Source: Mytilus galloprovincialis (lineage: Eukaryota; Mollusca; Bivalvia; Mytilida; Mytilidae). From it: a stretch of DNA of 64,000 nucleotides. Both the position numbers and the translations under genes were made by a program. The DNA lies in contig NC_134841.1 in NCBI RefSeq assembly GCF_965363235.1, forward strand, positions 34,873,440-34,937,439, read 5' to 3'. Positions 24,001 to 34,066 of this stretch are shown piece by piece. Below the pieces are notes generated by a model, which had not been told where the DNA came from, did not search any database, and saw only the letters and a list, made by a program, of their open reading frames with translations. Numbering within the stretch: position 1 is the stretch's first letter; each line of letters opens with the position of its first letter.

Positions 24001-27000
24001 ATTAACTTGTAAAAAAAAAATAAAGTAGATTGTTATTTTTTTCCCTGTATGGGAACATTTATTATATTTCTGATATATAACTTCATCACGGTATAATCAA
24101 AGGATAAAAACTATTGAAATCTGGTACGTTCAATTGTAAATCAAAACCTAAGACCATTTATGTATATACATGTATGTTTGTACCTTCAAAGATTGTATAT
24201 CAGTAACCTTATAAATGTGCAGTTAATGAGAATAAAAAATGATAATGACATCGAAAAGACCTGATAAGGAACATTAAACTCAATAATTTTGTTTAAATTT
24301 CAGATATAAATCAAAAGAATTAGTTATCACACTCCGGTGAAGTTGTTCGCTCTTTTCAATTGAAACTGTTTAACATATACAACTCTGTTAATAGAATTTT
24401 TCATTCAACAATTACATCTGAGAAATTTGAAACTGTGTAAATAAAATGAAATTTCATAGCCAAGTTTATATAATTTAAGTTTGATTTAAGAATTCAGTCC
24501 CCATGTTTATAATAAATCATGTTGCTTATTAAATATATAGATTCTCAATTCAAGGAACTGAGTTTTTTTTATTGTTCACTCAGTTTCTAATGCATGTTTT
24601 GCATTTCCCGTAGACTCTCGAAAAGGGTGAAAGAATACACGAGCTTTAAATCAAGCATGTTTCATATTATCTCCGCTCTCCCCTACGACAATTTAGATTT
24701 TAAAAATCATTATAAATCATCTTAAATATCAAAACGAACTAGGATGACCGTTCTCAGGCAAATATCGCTTCAACCTAGCAGTATAAATTCGACCCATCAT
24801 CAAGATTCATATTTGGAACAAAAACCCCGAAATATTAGTAGAGGATTCAAATGTTTACAAACCAGTTTGCCTTTATATGCATTTCTCAATAGATATGTCG
24901 TTAAACAAGACGGTGGCTAAGAGAGAGGTTTGATCGTGCCCTTAAGTTTGTTAATGGTTAAACAAAAAATAGAAAATATAAATGGGCAATGATTATTCCT
25001 ATAAAAAAGACAGCAATGTGGCATAAGAGAGACGAAAAGACAAACAATCATTAGAAAACACTGCAAAGAAAACTATAAAATGGACAACACAATCCCATCA
25101 AAAACCTGAGTGAACTCGGGTGTCGCATAGGAGGTTGTTATGGAAGGGTCAGTAGTTCCTGCTCCCGGCTTGCGACACCTGCCGTGTTACTTTTGTCTAA
25201 CTGCGTTGATTTTATATGTTGATTTTGTATCATATATCATACAAAAATGTGTGGGTGTCGCCTTTCTTACCCTTCATAAAACTCATAAAGCATCGACATA
25301 AGTAAGACAACAGTCCTAATACGGAGACAATCATATGATTTCCAGGTGGGAGATGGAGGAGGATTTGGCCTGGTAACAATTGAAATAAAATGATATTACA
25401 CAAGACAGGAAGGAAATTAATATTCTGTAACATAAAATGGAGGGGTAATTGATGATACAAATGTGTACAAAAGTAAAACAAGAGTGCACACGCTGAAATG
25501 TCTCGCCTTCTTAACAAATCATTGATATCATTTTGAAAGTCCTAAATATTAAGCTTTACCACAAATATTACATTAACTTTATAACATGATCCAAGAAAAT
25601 AAGGTCGAGGTGATATAAACCAACAGAGAAATACATGTACACCTTACAATCATTCAATAGTATACACTAAATATAGTTGATCTGTTGCTTATAGTTTCTA
25701 AGAAATAGACCAACCAAGAAACTAAAAATTGACCACTTAACCATGAAAATGAGGTCAAGGTAAGGTCAACCATGCCAGGCAGACATGTAGTTTACAATCA
25801 TTCCATACAACAAATACAGTTGACATATTGCTCATATTTTAAGAAAAACAGACCTAAACACAAAACTTAACAGTGAGCAATAAACCGTGAAAATTGGGTA
25901 AAGGTCAAATAAAACCAGCAAGACTAACATGTGCATCATAAAATATGTCCATACACCAAATATAGTTGATTTATTGCATAAAGTATTAGAAAAATAGACC
26001 TGAACTCAAAATCTTTATTTTGACCACTGAACCATGAAAATGAGGTCAAGGTCAGATGACACCTACCAGCTGGACATGTACACCTCGTACTCATTCCATA
26101 CACCAAATATAGTAGAGCTATTGCATACAGTATAAGAAAAACAGGCTAAAACACAAAAACTTACCTATGACCACTGAACCATGAAAATGAGGTCAAAGTC
26201 AGATGACACCTGCCAGTTGGACATGTACACCTTACAGTCCTTCTATATACCGAATATAGTCCTATTACTTATATCTGAGATATGGACTTGACCACCAAAA
26301 CTTATAACCTTGTTCACTGATCCATGAAATAAGGTCGAGGTCAATTGAAAACTGTCTGACAGGCATGAGGACCTTACAAGGTACGCACATACTAAATATA
26401 GTTTTCATATTGCTCATAATAAGAGAGAAATTAACATTACAAAACATCTTAACTTTTTTCAAGTAGTCATTGAACAATAAAAATGATGTCAAGGACGATG
26501 GACATGTGACAGACGGAAACTTTGTAACATAAGGCATCTATATACAAAGTATAAAGCATCCAGGTCTTCCACCTTCTAAAATATAAAGCTTTTAAGTTAG
26601 CTAACGTCGCCGCCGCCGGATCATTATCCCTATGTCGAGCTTTCTGCGGCAAAAGTCGCAGGCTCGACAAAAAAATATTCGTGAGGCAAAGAAATAAATG
26701 CTTGCGAAGCAACAGATTAAAAAAGATCCATTTCGGATAATTCTCCACCCACCTTTCCCCCGAATATCAAATAGTCCATCCACAAGTATTGGTCGCTTTG
26801 TCAATGACCTGTTCTGTATTATAGTTATGAAAAAAGTTGGAAAATAATGCCATGGCAACAATCGTACGAGTGTTTACTGGAAAAAATATTTATTCGTACT
26901 TGCAGATTAAATCAAAAAAGTTCAAACAAAATCTACATTCTTCTGAACACTTAATTTTTTTGATTAATTTCGGTTTTATTTAAAATGTCCTTTCATATAA

Positions 27001-28444
27001 CTTTATTTATCGAGAAATCTGAATAAATAAATAATAATATTTTTTCTCGTTTAAACGAGTCATTAAAATTCTTACATATATCCGATTTCTCGACAATAGG
27101 GGTTGTTATGTAAAGCTCTATAGTATTCACATATCGACTGGATTCTCTCTGCGATATCATAAGATCAGACGGAGGCATCAAATTCAACATGTTCTAGGAT
27201 ACACTTTATTTCAATGAACTATTGTTAGTATAATAAGTACATACACCAATAATATAGGATAGAAATATCGCATAGAAAGCAAAACAAATATATGTTGATT
27301 CTGATGTAAATGTTCGTAAACACGATGAGAAAGTGTCCCAGAAAATTATCATAGTTAGGGAAATATCTGGTGATTATACTAAAGAACTGTGTTATTGATT
27401 GTAGAAAAGTATTGGTCCTCCGCCAACACATAAGCCAAGTGAATGATAATTAAAGTCTGCATTAACACAGCCGGTGTCCTTGTCTGCGATATATATTTGA
27501 CTATCTTTATTATAAATAATAAATTAATTAATTCGTTTAATACAGCCTGTCCGTCGACATAATAAATGATAACTGGTCACGAAATCGGTGATATGCCAAT
27601 ATCTGTTATCTAAAACAAAGTAACAATTTTCCTATACGTATATGTTTTGTTCTAACTATGTGACTTAGTTGAACATGTTTTTACGATTATATGTGATATG
27701 AAAAACACAAACAATTGATTCTACCAGAAATTTTCCAAAGCGTGTTGCTTAATAATTTAGATATATTAATATATTTTCCATTTCTACTATTTCCCAAGTT
27801 TCCAGTCACTAACTCTTTATCGTATATATAAAAGCGTGTGAACTTTTAGTTTAAGAAGAGATGCCTTTAAAGTTGATTGAAGTTTGGATAGGCACAGAAC
27901 AAAGTAAATACAAGTCCATAAAATTTATATGGATTTAATAAAAATGTGTATCAGTGAGAAAAAGTCATCACGTTAATAGACCTTAAAATTTCGTAAACCG
28001 TACGTACAAGCATTAACATTGAAAGTTAATAAATTATGAAATTAAAATCAATTCGGGCCACCTGGGGATTAACTAAGCAAACAGCAGATCGATAAGTTCA
28101 AATTGCTTAAGTTAAGTTGAATATATTATTAAATATAATTGCGTTTTCCCTTTAAAGAAAAGGGGGAGGGTCGGTTGTAATTGACAAAAAAATGCAGACC
28201 TTGCCCTAAGACCCTATGTAGAAAAGGGGAGGGTGTAGTAATTAAAATTTATGAATGAAATAAATGCACTTCTTACCTTTACGTCATCTTCAGAAAGATT
28301 AGCCTCTGCTGATATTATTGTTAGATCCAAATCATTAGGATTTCTATTCCTTTGAAAGTTTCCTTCTAATACATTTTCCTGTTCTGCACGTATTCTCGGA
28401 AGTAAGTTTGTGGGGGTTAGATGAGCCACGATGTTGTGTGACAT
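21068..28444 (-). CDS. HOPX: homeodomain-only protein homologue (HOPX), two exons
   Basis: Exon 1 is 28444-28277 (56 codons, then a GTAAGA donor). Exon 2 is 21145-21068 (25 codons plus TAA, preceded by a ttattttacag acceptor). The join is in phase 0 and gives 81 residues; human HOPX has 73. Exon 1 contains ENVLEGNFQR..NPNDLDLT and IISAEANLSEDDVK, matching homeodomain helices 1-2. Exon 2 reads KWYQHRLACWRQQQG, then LPANSGSVKD, matching helix 3 and the short C-tail of HOPX. An in-frame TAA four codons upstream of the ATG fixes the start. HOPX is a non-DNA-binding homeodomain co-regulator in vertebrates. Position 51, invariant Asn in DNA-binding homeodomains, is His here. The intron sits at a classic homeobox position (46/47). 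The 7.1 kb intron holds repeats R1, R2, R5 and element C copy 2. Other HOPX-like divergent homeodomains are the only real alternative. Confidence 0.87.
22038..22190 (+). repeat. interspersed repeat R2 (copy 2)
   Basis: Same family as 17642-17785 (agtggcggatctagaaattt start, tgactgcct, an ending near gcctctgg). It includes a poly-G run at about 22150-22163. HOPX intron. Confidence 0.6.
22240..22410 (-). repeat. interspersed repeat R1 (copy 2, inverted relative to copy 1)
   Basis: Reverse complement of 95-270: it reads tgacgtccattatcactgaact, then ggggccagctgaaggacgcc, then ttgaagaccca. A 129-codon open frame across it on the - strand (22606-22217) is a by-product of the repeat. Confidence 0.75.
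22427..22530. repeat. ~100 bp inverted repeat / hairpin
   Basis: The outer arms (gctagctggcacaggcacttgtc and an almost exact complement at 22508-22530) surround an inner perfect palindrome centred near 22478. The two halves carry matched poly-A/T stretches. It adjoins repeat R1 copy 2 and may be its terminal structure. Confidence 0.75.
25000..25200 (+). repeat. probable interspersed repeat R5
   Basis: It contains gacagcaatgtggcataagagagacgaaaagacaaac-type text, followed by cccatcaaaaacctgagtg and gggtcagtagttcctgctcc. I associate this with a bivalve repeat, but no second copy lies in the window, so the call rests on recollection. Confidence 0.35.
25479..26668 (-). mobile_element. element of family C (copy 2)
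   Basis: Reverse-complement layout of 18407-19861. The tail caagagtgcacacgctgaaatg is at 25479. There are about seven ~130-150 bp units carrying ccatgaaaatgaggtcaagg. The head palindrome tcgagctttctgcgg...cgcaggctcgac ends at 26668, followed by an A-run. It sits in the HOPX intron and carries no coding sequence; open frames of 90 codons are artefacts. Confidence 0.85.
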
Positions 28445-29284
28445 TACTGAGCTTTAGAATAATAGTCCAAAAATAACACGAGTTAAATCATATTCCCAGT
28501 CAGTATGTCAGTAGTAGCTATAAACTCCCAGTACAAATATGACATATAACACTTGTAAAATCAGCACTAAAGGGTCAAAGAAAGTAAATATTATCTTAAA
28601 ATGTATTAAGATTCGTATAATCGGATTGTTGTGTCAACACAATAAAGTTTTTACAAGTGATATCTCGGGCACGTTCCGTTCCCCTGTCGAGATCTATATG
28701 ATAGAGCTATCCACAAGTCGTTTGTTGATCTATTACAACACGTTCAATTAACCGTAACAAACATTACAGATAGGTGATCACAGTTCCTGACCAATGTTTG
28801 AACGTTTACATCAGAGTTCTATCAATTATTTGTAATTTCCGGGTATTTTCAGGTTCAACCGTATTAAAAGTTTTAGGGGCTATAAACATCAGAACATATC
28901 AATCAATATGTCGATTTTATGCAAATATAATGAAATGTTTCCGCAGATCACCAGGGTTTTCGCTTGTATTATATTATCTCACCATTCACATGTTGACGAT
29001 AAAAGATGAAATTAAATAGGATAAATCACACTTTATTTGACGAAATTAAAAGTACAAAACCGTACACGGACTAAAGAATTATTCATTATAGAATTTAAAA
29101 GAAAATCGACAAAGAGGACAAATTTTCAATTAAACTTAATTTGAATTTGAATCAAATATTTCCTGTATTTAAGACCATCTTAACCTTTTAAGACACCGGA
29201 TTTACTTCTTTCATGTTAGAATCTTTCCTCTATTTAATCTTAAATTTAATTTTCAAACACTATAACAGCCGAAATTTGGTCACA
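28445..29284. other. HOPX upstream flank, no gene seen
   Basis: Sequence upstream of the HOPX start on the - strand. No recognised repeat and no coding similarity. Promoter elements could not be identified with confidence. Confidence 0.4.
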
Positions 29285-29410
29285 CCATGCACACCGTGTA
29301 TCGTCGTACAGCGGATATAGGTACTAACCAAGCGGACGTGAGCGATTTTGATCTTACACGGTAACGAAAAATCTTCGTTTTGTTCACATAATATCAATGT
29401 GTACTTCAAT
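29285..29410 (+). pseudogene. exon-like fragment, diverged inverted copy of 29953-30025
   Basis: From caccgtgtatc through ggatataggtactaaccaag to a ggtaacgaa donor-like site, this matches the - strand of the segment near 29953-30025. Similarity fades about 45 bp past the donor. A one-base deletion relative to the other copy breaks the frame before TxDIGTNQA. No leader is present. It is a truncated duplicate exon or one arm of a terminal inverted repeat. Confidence 0.4.
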
Positions 29411-29952
29411 CTAAACATAATTACTGTTTTAAGAAATGATTTGTTTGAAGGTTGATGATTTTAGATGTCTCATTATTTTCCCAAAACAAGAGGGATTACT
29501 AACAGCATGTGCAAATACTTGTAAAAGAAGTTGTTCCCTAAAGAAGCGTTGTGTACGGTGTTTAGCTGACCACATAAATCCTTATGTACGGTGCATAGTT
29601 AAGTTGTTGTACACCGTACACAAAAACTTTATTTCCATACTTGTTTTTTACCCAAACAGTTTCAAGGAATGAGTAATCACAGGTAGGTTTATGATTGGTA
29701 ACTATTACTGTTGCCCTGTATTAGGTTTCTGTCAGATAAAACATGTAAATGTCTCAACAACTGTTTCGAAATTGAAAGTGGGTGTTGACTTTCACAACTA
29801 TTTGCGCATGAACAAGTTAATTGTTCTTATTTAAATATCAAAGTTGTTTTATGAATAAAAAAAAATCGATGCAAAAATTATTTGGGAGCAGGAATTTCAA
29901 ATGTTGAGAAATGTACATTGAATATTGATAAAGCAAAACAAATATCTTCGTT

Positions 29953-30133
29953 ACCTTGTAAGGTAAAAATCGATCATGCCCGCTTGGTTAGTACCTATAT
30001 CCGGTGTACTGATGATACACGGTGATGCAGCACAATCAAAGTCAAAACTTTTATTGGGACCAATCATTGAAGCAGCGAAGATTAGTAATGCGACGCCCGT
30101 CAAGTTGGAAAAGAATGTATAATATGGGAACAT
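29953..30133 (-). CDS. candidate first exon encoding a secretory leader, unrecognised
   Basis: On the - strand an ATG at 30133 opens 60 codons ending at a donor-like AAG|GTAACG (29953/29952). The peptide starts MFPYYTFFSNLTGVALLIFA, a plausible signal sequence. It continues SFDFDCAASPC and then DIGTNQAGMIDFYLTR. I do not recognise the family and cannot find the next exon. The 3' part is duplicated in inverted orientation at 29285-29410. It could be a real exon of a gene disrupted by inversion, or a chance open frame across a transposon arm. Confidence 0.25.
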
Positions 30134-30197
30134 ATCTTTCGCTAGAACCTGTCAACATAATGTTCGAGCGCTGAAACATTTCCTTACAGGGAACATG

Positions 30198-30272
30198 TTT
30201 AGTTTAGTTTAGTTTAGTTTAGTTTAGTTTAGTTTAGTTTAGTTTAGTTTAGTTTAGTTTAGTTTAGGTTAG
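30198..30272. repeat. TTTAG pentanucleotide array (SINE tail)
   Basis: About 14 near-perfect copies of TTTAG form the 3' tail of the minus-strand SINE, between its body and its left target-site duplication. Confidence 0.95.
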
Positions 30273-30576
30273 TTTTATAGTGGATTGGGAAACAAGTTTT
30301 GCAACTTAAATTGATCCCTATCCACTTTGCGGGTGTTAATGCTGCCCTACTCTTTTTCGAAAGCTACCAGGGTGTCTTTTACGTGCAAGAGATATGGCTC
30401 TCTCTTAACACGGGTCAGCCATTTAAAGTCCCCTCCCTTACGACGGACTATCATCGTTTCCTTAAGACCATACTCGCAAATGGTATCAATTAAGGGAGAG
30501 CCGAAAATTCAGTCCCTAAATTTTTCATCCAGAACCGGGAATCGAACCAGGAACCTTTATGTTAGTAGTCAGATTA

Positions 30577-30753
30577 GACTTGCTACAATTCCCTATCTTC
30601 TATATTTCTTTCTTACTAATTACTGATAACTGCCAGAGTAATTGTCCTGCAGATGTCAGTATAATGCCATTCCTCTAGTTATAGCAGTAAAATTGTTAAA
30701 GGGTCAAAATTGACGAAAAAAAAACATAATTAGGAAGGGACATGTAGCAAGTC
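30577..30753. mobile_element. 177 bp MITE nested inside the SINE
   Basis: The terminal inverted repeats are gacttgctacaattccct (left) and the complement of agggacatgtagcaagtc (right). TA flanks both sides (30575-30576 and 30754-30755). It separates the SINE's A box from its B box, so it inserted after the SINE. Confidence 0.8.
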
Positions 30754-30811
30754 TATAGTCCGATGCACTAACCACTTCACCACGGCTCTCGGGAACATGA
30801 TGTTGTATAAT

Positions 30812-31036
30812 GAGGGCCCTCATGGGGTTTTTGATTATGTGATTACTTGGCCGTTTTTTTAATGATTATTTGATTATTAAGCCAAATATTTCATGATTAT
30901 TTGATTACCTAGGACTGTATTTTTAGTTTATGATTATTTGATTACTAAAGATAAGCAAATATTTAATGATTATGTGATTATATTGGCAAAAAAAATGGTG
31001 ATTATGTGATTACTAGGACCCCCCATGAGGGGCCTC
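30812..31036. mobile_element. 225 bp foldback element with internal tandem repeats
   Basis: The inverted ends are gagggccctcatgggg and, on the right, ccccatgaggggcctc. TATAAT flanks both sides (30806-30811, 31037-31042). Inside are six ~31-36 bp units, each starting with tgattat(g/t)tgatta. No coding capacity. Confidence 0.8.
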
Positions 31037-31042
31037 TATAAT

Positions 31043-31798
31043 AGTACAAAATAAGGGCGACTTCAATAAACATACCCGTCATTATCATACTGAAACTATT
31101 GCAGGAATAGAATGAAATATTTAAGCAGGCATTCAATCAAGTTAATTACAGTGAAATGCAGTGAAGTTTAGCATTTGATAGTTCATTGATAACATTCTGG
31201 CGTATCATAAACAAACAACTTGTAACGTCTCATTTCATTGGCCGAAAGATTCAAATACAAAAACAATGTAGTCAGTGTGCACGTGAATTGACACAGGTGA
31301 CCGACAATGGAATGTACTATGTTACTACGAACATAAAAACAAGGATTTGTTTAATTTACAAACCTTTGGTCAAAAGAATTAAATAAATCTTTTGTTAACT
31401 TCAAATAGTGGGGTCGAAATATTATACTGATATTTTGTATTCAGTAATATTCTAAGTTCTTTATGCATGCAGCAACTCAATTATCGTGTACCGCATAATG
31501 AGAAATATAAGGATAAAATAAAATGCATGTGCCGCTTTTATACAAATGAATATATGAACCACTTTTAATCCTAACAATGTCGTAGTCACTTATAATAAGT
31601 ATCTCATAATACTGATCCATTACAATAATTAATGATGGGTTGCACTGACATTCCTCTTTTATTATTGTTGTAATAAATTGAAAAGTTACATCGGCGAAGA
31701 TAATTCAGTTCTTTTGCATGTGTTGAACAAAATAATAAATTTATACTTGTGAGAAATGTCGTAGTTTACAAGGAACAATTCTCGTTTGAATTATTTTA
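31043..31798. other. intergenic, no gene seen
   Basis: AT-rich sequence with no recognised repeat. A 66-codon open frame (31186-31386) has no recognisable similarity. Confidence 0.4.
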
Positions 31799-31957
31799 CA
31801 TTGTCATTTCGGGGCCTTTTATGGCTGACTTTGTGGTATGGGCTTTGCTCATTATTGAAGCCGTACGGTGATCTATTATAGTTGTTAATTTCTGTGTTAT
31901 TTTGTTCTCTTGTGGCGAGTTGTCTCATTGGCAATCATACCACATCTTCTTTTATAT
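31799..31957 (+). repeat. interspersed repeat R3 (copy 2)
   Basis: Matches 8121-8277 from the tttgtcatttc start to ggcaatcataccacatcttc. A further end fragment (agggcaatcataccacatc) follows at 32065-32092. Confidence 0.8.
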
Positions 31958-33579
31958 ATGTATTTATAGTATACAAGGTATTATCCCGCAGTTAAGATTT
32001 GTCCACTTTTTAAGAACACATCTGTAAAAAACGGACGCCCATCGGACAGAAGGGGTCAGAAGGGCAATCATACCACATCTTCTTTTTTAAATATAAATGT
32101 ACTGTTTTCGATTTTAAATGGATGAACATTTATTTTTTAATTTTGTCCTGTAAGATAGAGCTGCATAACATTGTTGAACTATTCGCTAAAGTACATGTAG
32201 TATGTATTCGTATTTAAAATGAAATACAAAAACAAAATATCAAGAAATTAAGGATCACTAAATGCATGTACAAGAAGAAACGCACCTTTTTATCAAAACA
32301 TTTTATGAATTAACACTTTTTTTTAAAAACTGATTGTTTCTATTTACATGTACATATTTACAATTATTATATACAATTTACGTTCGTTTTTCAACCGAGA
32401 ATAGCAATACCTCATGAAGTATATCGTTGGAGTTTATAAACTACATTTAATTCCCCTGTGCCATGGTTTGCCATCTGCGTTTTTTTAACAAAGCATGGTT
32501 GGTTACATATTATGAATTTACTTACAATTTCGGAATTTTTTTTCTCAAGTAAACGGAATCAGAAAAAAAATCACTATCCTGTGTCGAAACCTGAAACTTG
32601 TCAAAGAATATGAAAAGTGTTTGTAGAAAAGTACGGTTTCATTTTTCAAGTACAACGCTAATTCATCGAGTCCATTGAGTGAAAGAAAAGGCAGGATGAG
32701 CAACTTGTGGGGGGAGGGGGGAGTCAATGAAAAAAATATGTGGATTGGGTTTTTTTTAGTTTTTCATTGAACTTTTGATGTCGTCCCTTGATCCAGAGGA
32801 CAAATTTCAATTAAATATTTCGATGTGAAAACTGTTAAGATTTTAAAGTTTAAAATTTTACTATCAATTGCAGAAAATTATAAAACCAATGAATTTCACA
32901 TGCACATTTATAAAAGCTACAATTGTGATTGCTTAATCAAGAAAACAATCATGTACGCAAATACGACGATAGAAGCTTTAAACGACCTTGACCAGCTACG
33001 TGAATATTGATCAGTCCATTCAACGTTATAGTACGTGTGTTCTATTTTCGTAGGTGTGAGGTCGAAGGTTTGAATTGACCAATGAAAACGATCGTTCCTT
33101 AAAGAGTTAATCTAATAAAGTTTGTTTGACTGATTACGTCACAATACCTTTCGCTAAGCTTTACCGCATATGAGTATAACCATGTAGAAAAATCCTGCAG
33201 GAGCCTACCCCTATAGACGTACAGTACCTGGCCAAAACCATTCGTCACCTTCATATTTTTGCTATCTATTCATATATTAACACATTTTTTCAAAAAATTG
33301 TTTTGAGGGCGTTTATGGTTGGATTTTGATCATCAAGGCCTTAAAAGACGTAGAATTGTCTAAAGTATGTTTGTTTATTTGATAATAGTTTTGTCCTCAG
33401 GTGTTGAATATCAAATTTAATGGTAAATCTCTGGAAAAGCTATTTCATAATCGAAAAACAACTTTACTTTCACCTGCAATTGACTTGTATTTTATATTTC
33501 ATTAATACGTAGCTACCATTGTCGAAACTGGCCCAAAAATAAATATATTGATAAAAAACCATAACAGTCATTTTTTTTT
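31958..33579. other. intergenic, no gene seen
   Basis: AT-rich sequence with the short R3 end fragment at 32065-32092. A Tc1-like motif, tacagtacctggccaaaa, occurs at about 33220 without a matching partner end. Confidence 0.4.
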
Positions 33580-34066
33580 AAACCATCTTCTAAACGAACT
33601 ATACGAGATCGTCTTGTCAATTTGGAAGAACGTTTTCTAGCCCAGATGCTTCTTCCAAACAATCTGAAAAGTTTCGGGATCATCAAATTCGCATATGTCG
33701 CGCCTAGGCTACGAGTCTGTTCTTTCTTCAATAAAAAAAAATCAGTTTCGAATTCTCGAAATTAAAAGGTGGGTTGCGCGATGGGATATTTATCCATCTA
33801 ATAAACCAGACCAACTCTGCAACATTGGGGATGACGCCGAAAGAACTTTACCCAATATATTCTGTAATCTGCAAATAATTATCACCATGCCACCCTTCAA
33901 CCGCTACTGCTGAACGCTCTTTCAGCGCTCTGAAACGCATAAAAACGTAACTGACCATGGGAAAAGAAAGACTTTCTTCACTTGCACTGATGCACGTTCA
34001 TTCTGATTTTGACATTAACATTAAAGAAGTTGTTGACACGTTTAACAATGCTAACCAAAGGAAAGG
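33580..34066 (+). pseudogene. decayed hAT-family transposase, C-terminal part
   Basis: Three frames in order give one recognisable protein. Frame 1 (33580-33690) has IRDRLVNLEERFLAQMLLPN. Frame 2 (about 33733-33890) has EIKRWVARWDI and LPNIFCNLQIIITMP. Frame 3 (from about 33893) has TATAERSFSALKRIKT, an in-frame TAA, then MGKERLSSLALMHVH and IKEVVDTFNN. The ATAERSFSALKRIKT block and what follows are the hAT C-terminal dimerisation region, as in ZMYM1-like and P52rIPK-like transposon proteins. Two frameshifts and a stop show it is dead. No terminal repeats were found for it. Confidence 0.8.

Larger units (their letters stand above)
30198..30790 (-). mobile_element. full-length tRNA-headed SINE with 9 bp target-site duplication
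   Basis: On the - strand it starts gagagccgtggtgaagtgg (A-box-like). After a nested MITE it continues to ggttcctggttcgattcccg, which contains a perfect B-box. The body follows (gagagagccatatctcttgc, acgtaaaagacaccctgg) and the tail is the (CTAAA)n array at 30198-30272. GGGAACATG flanks both ends (30189-30197 and 30791-30799). The body resembles the bivalve long SINEs with a shared central domain (Meta-domain type); that family assignment is from memory. It explains the open frames at 30299-30626. Confidence 0.88.

Noticed and set aside
30198..30272. TTTAG array as telomere-like sequence
   Set aside because: The mollusc telomere is TTAGGG. This array is bounded by a SINE body and its target-site duplication.
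33215..33240. Tc1/mariner-like end tacagtacctggccaaaa
   Set aside because: No inverted partner end or target duplication was found nearby, so no element could be delimited.
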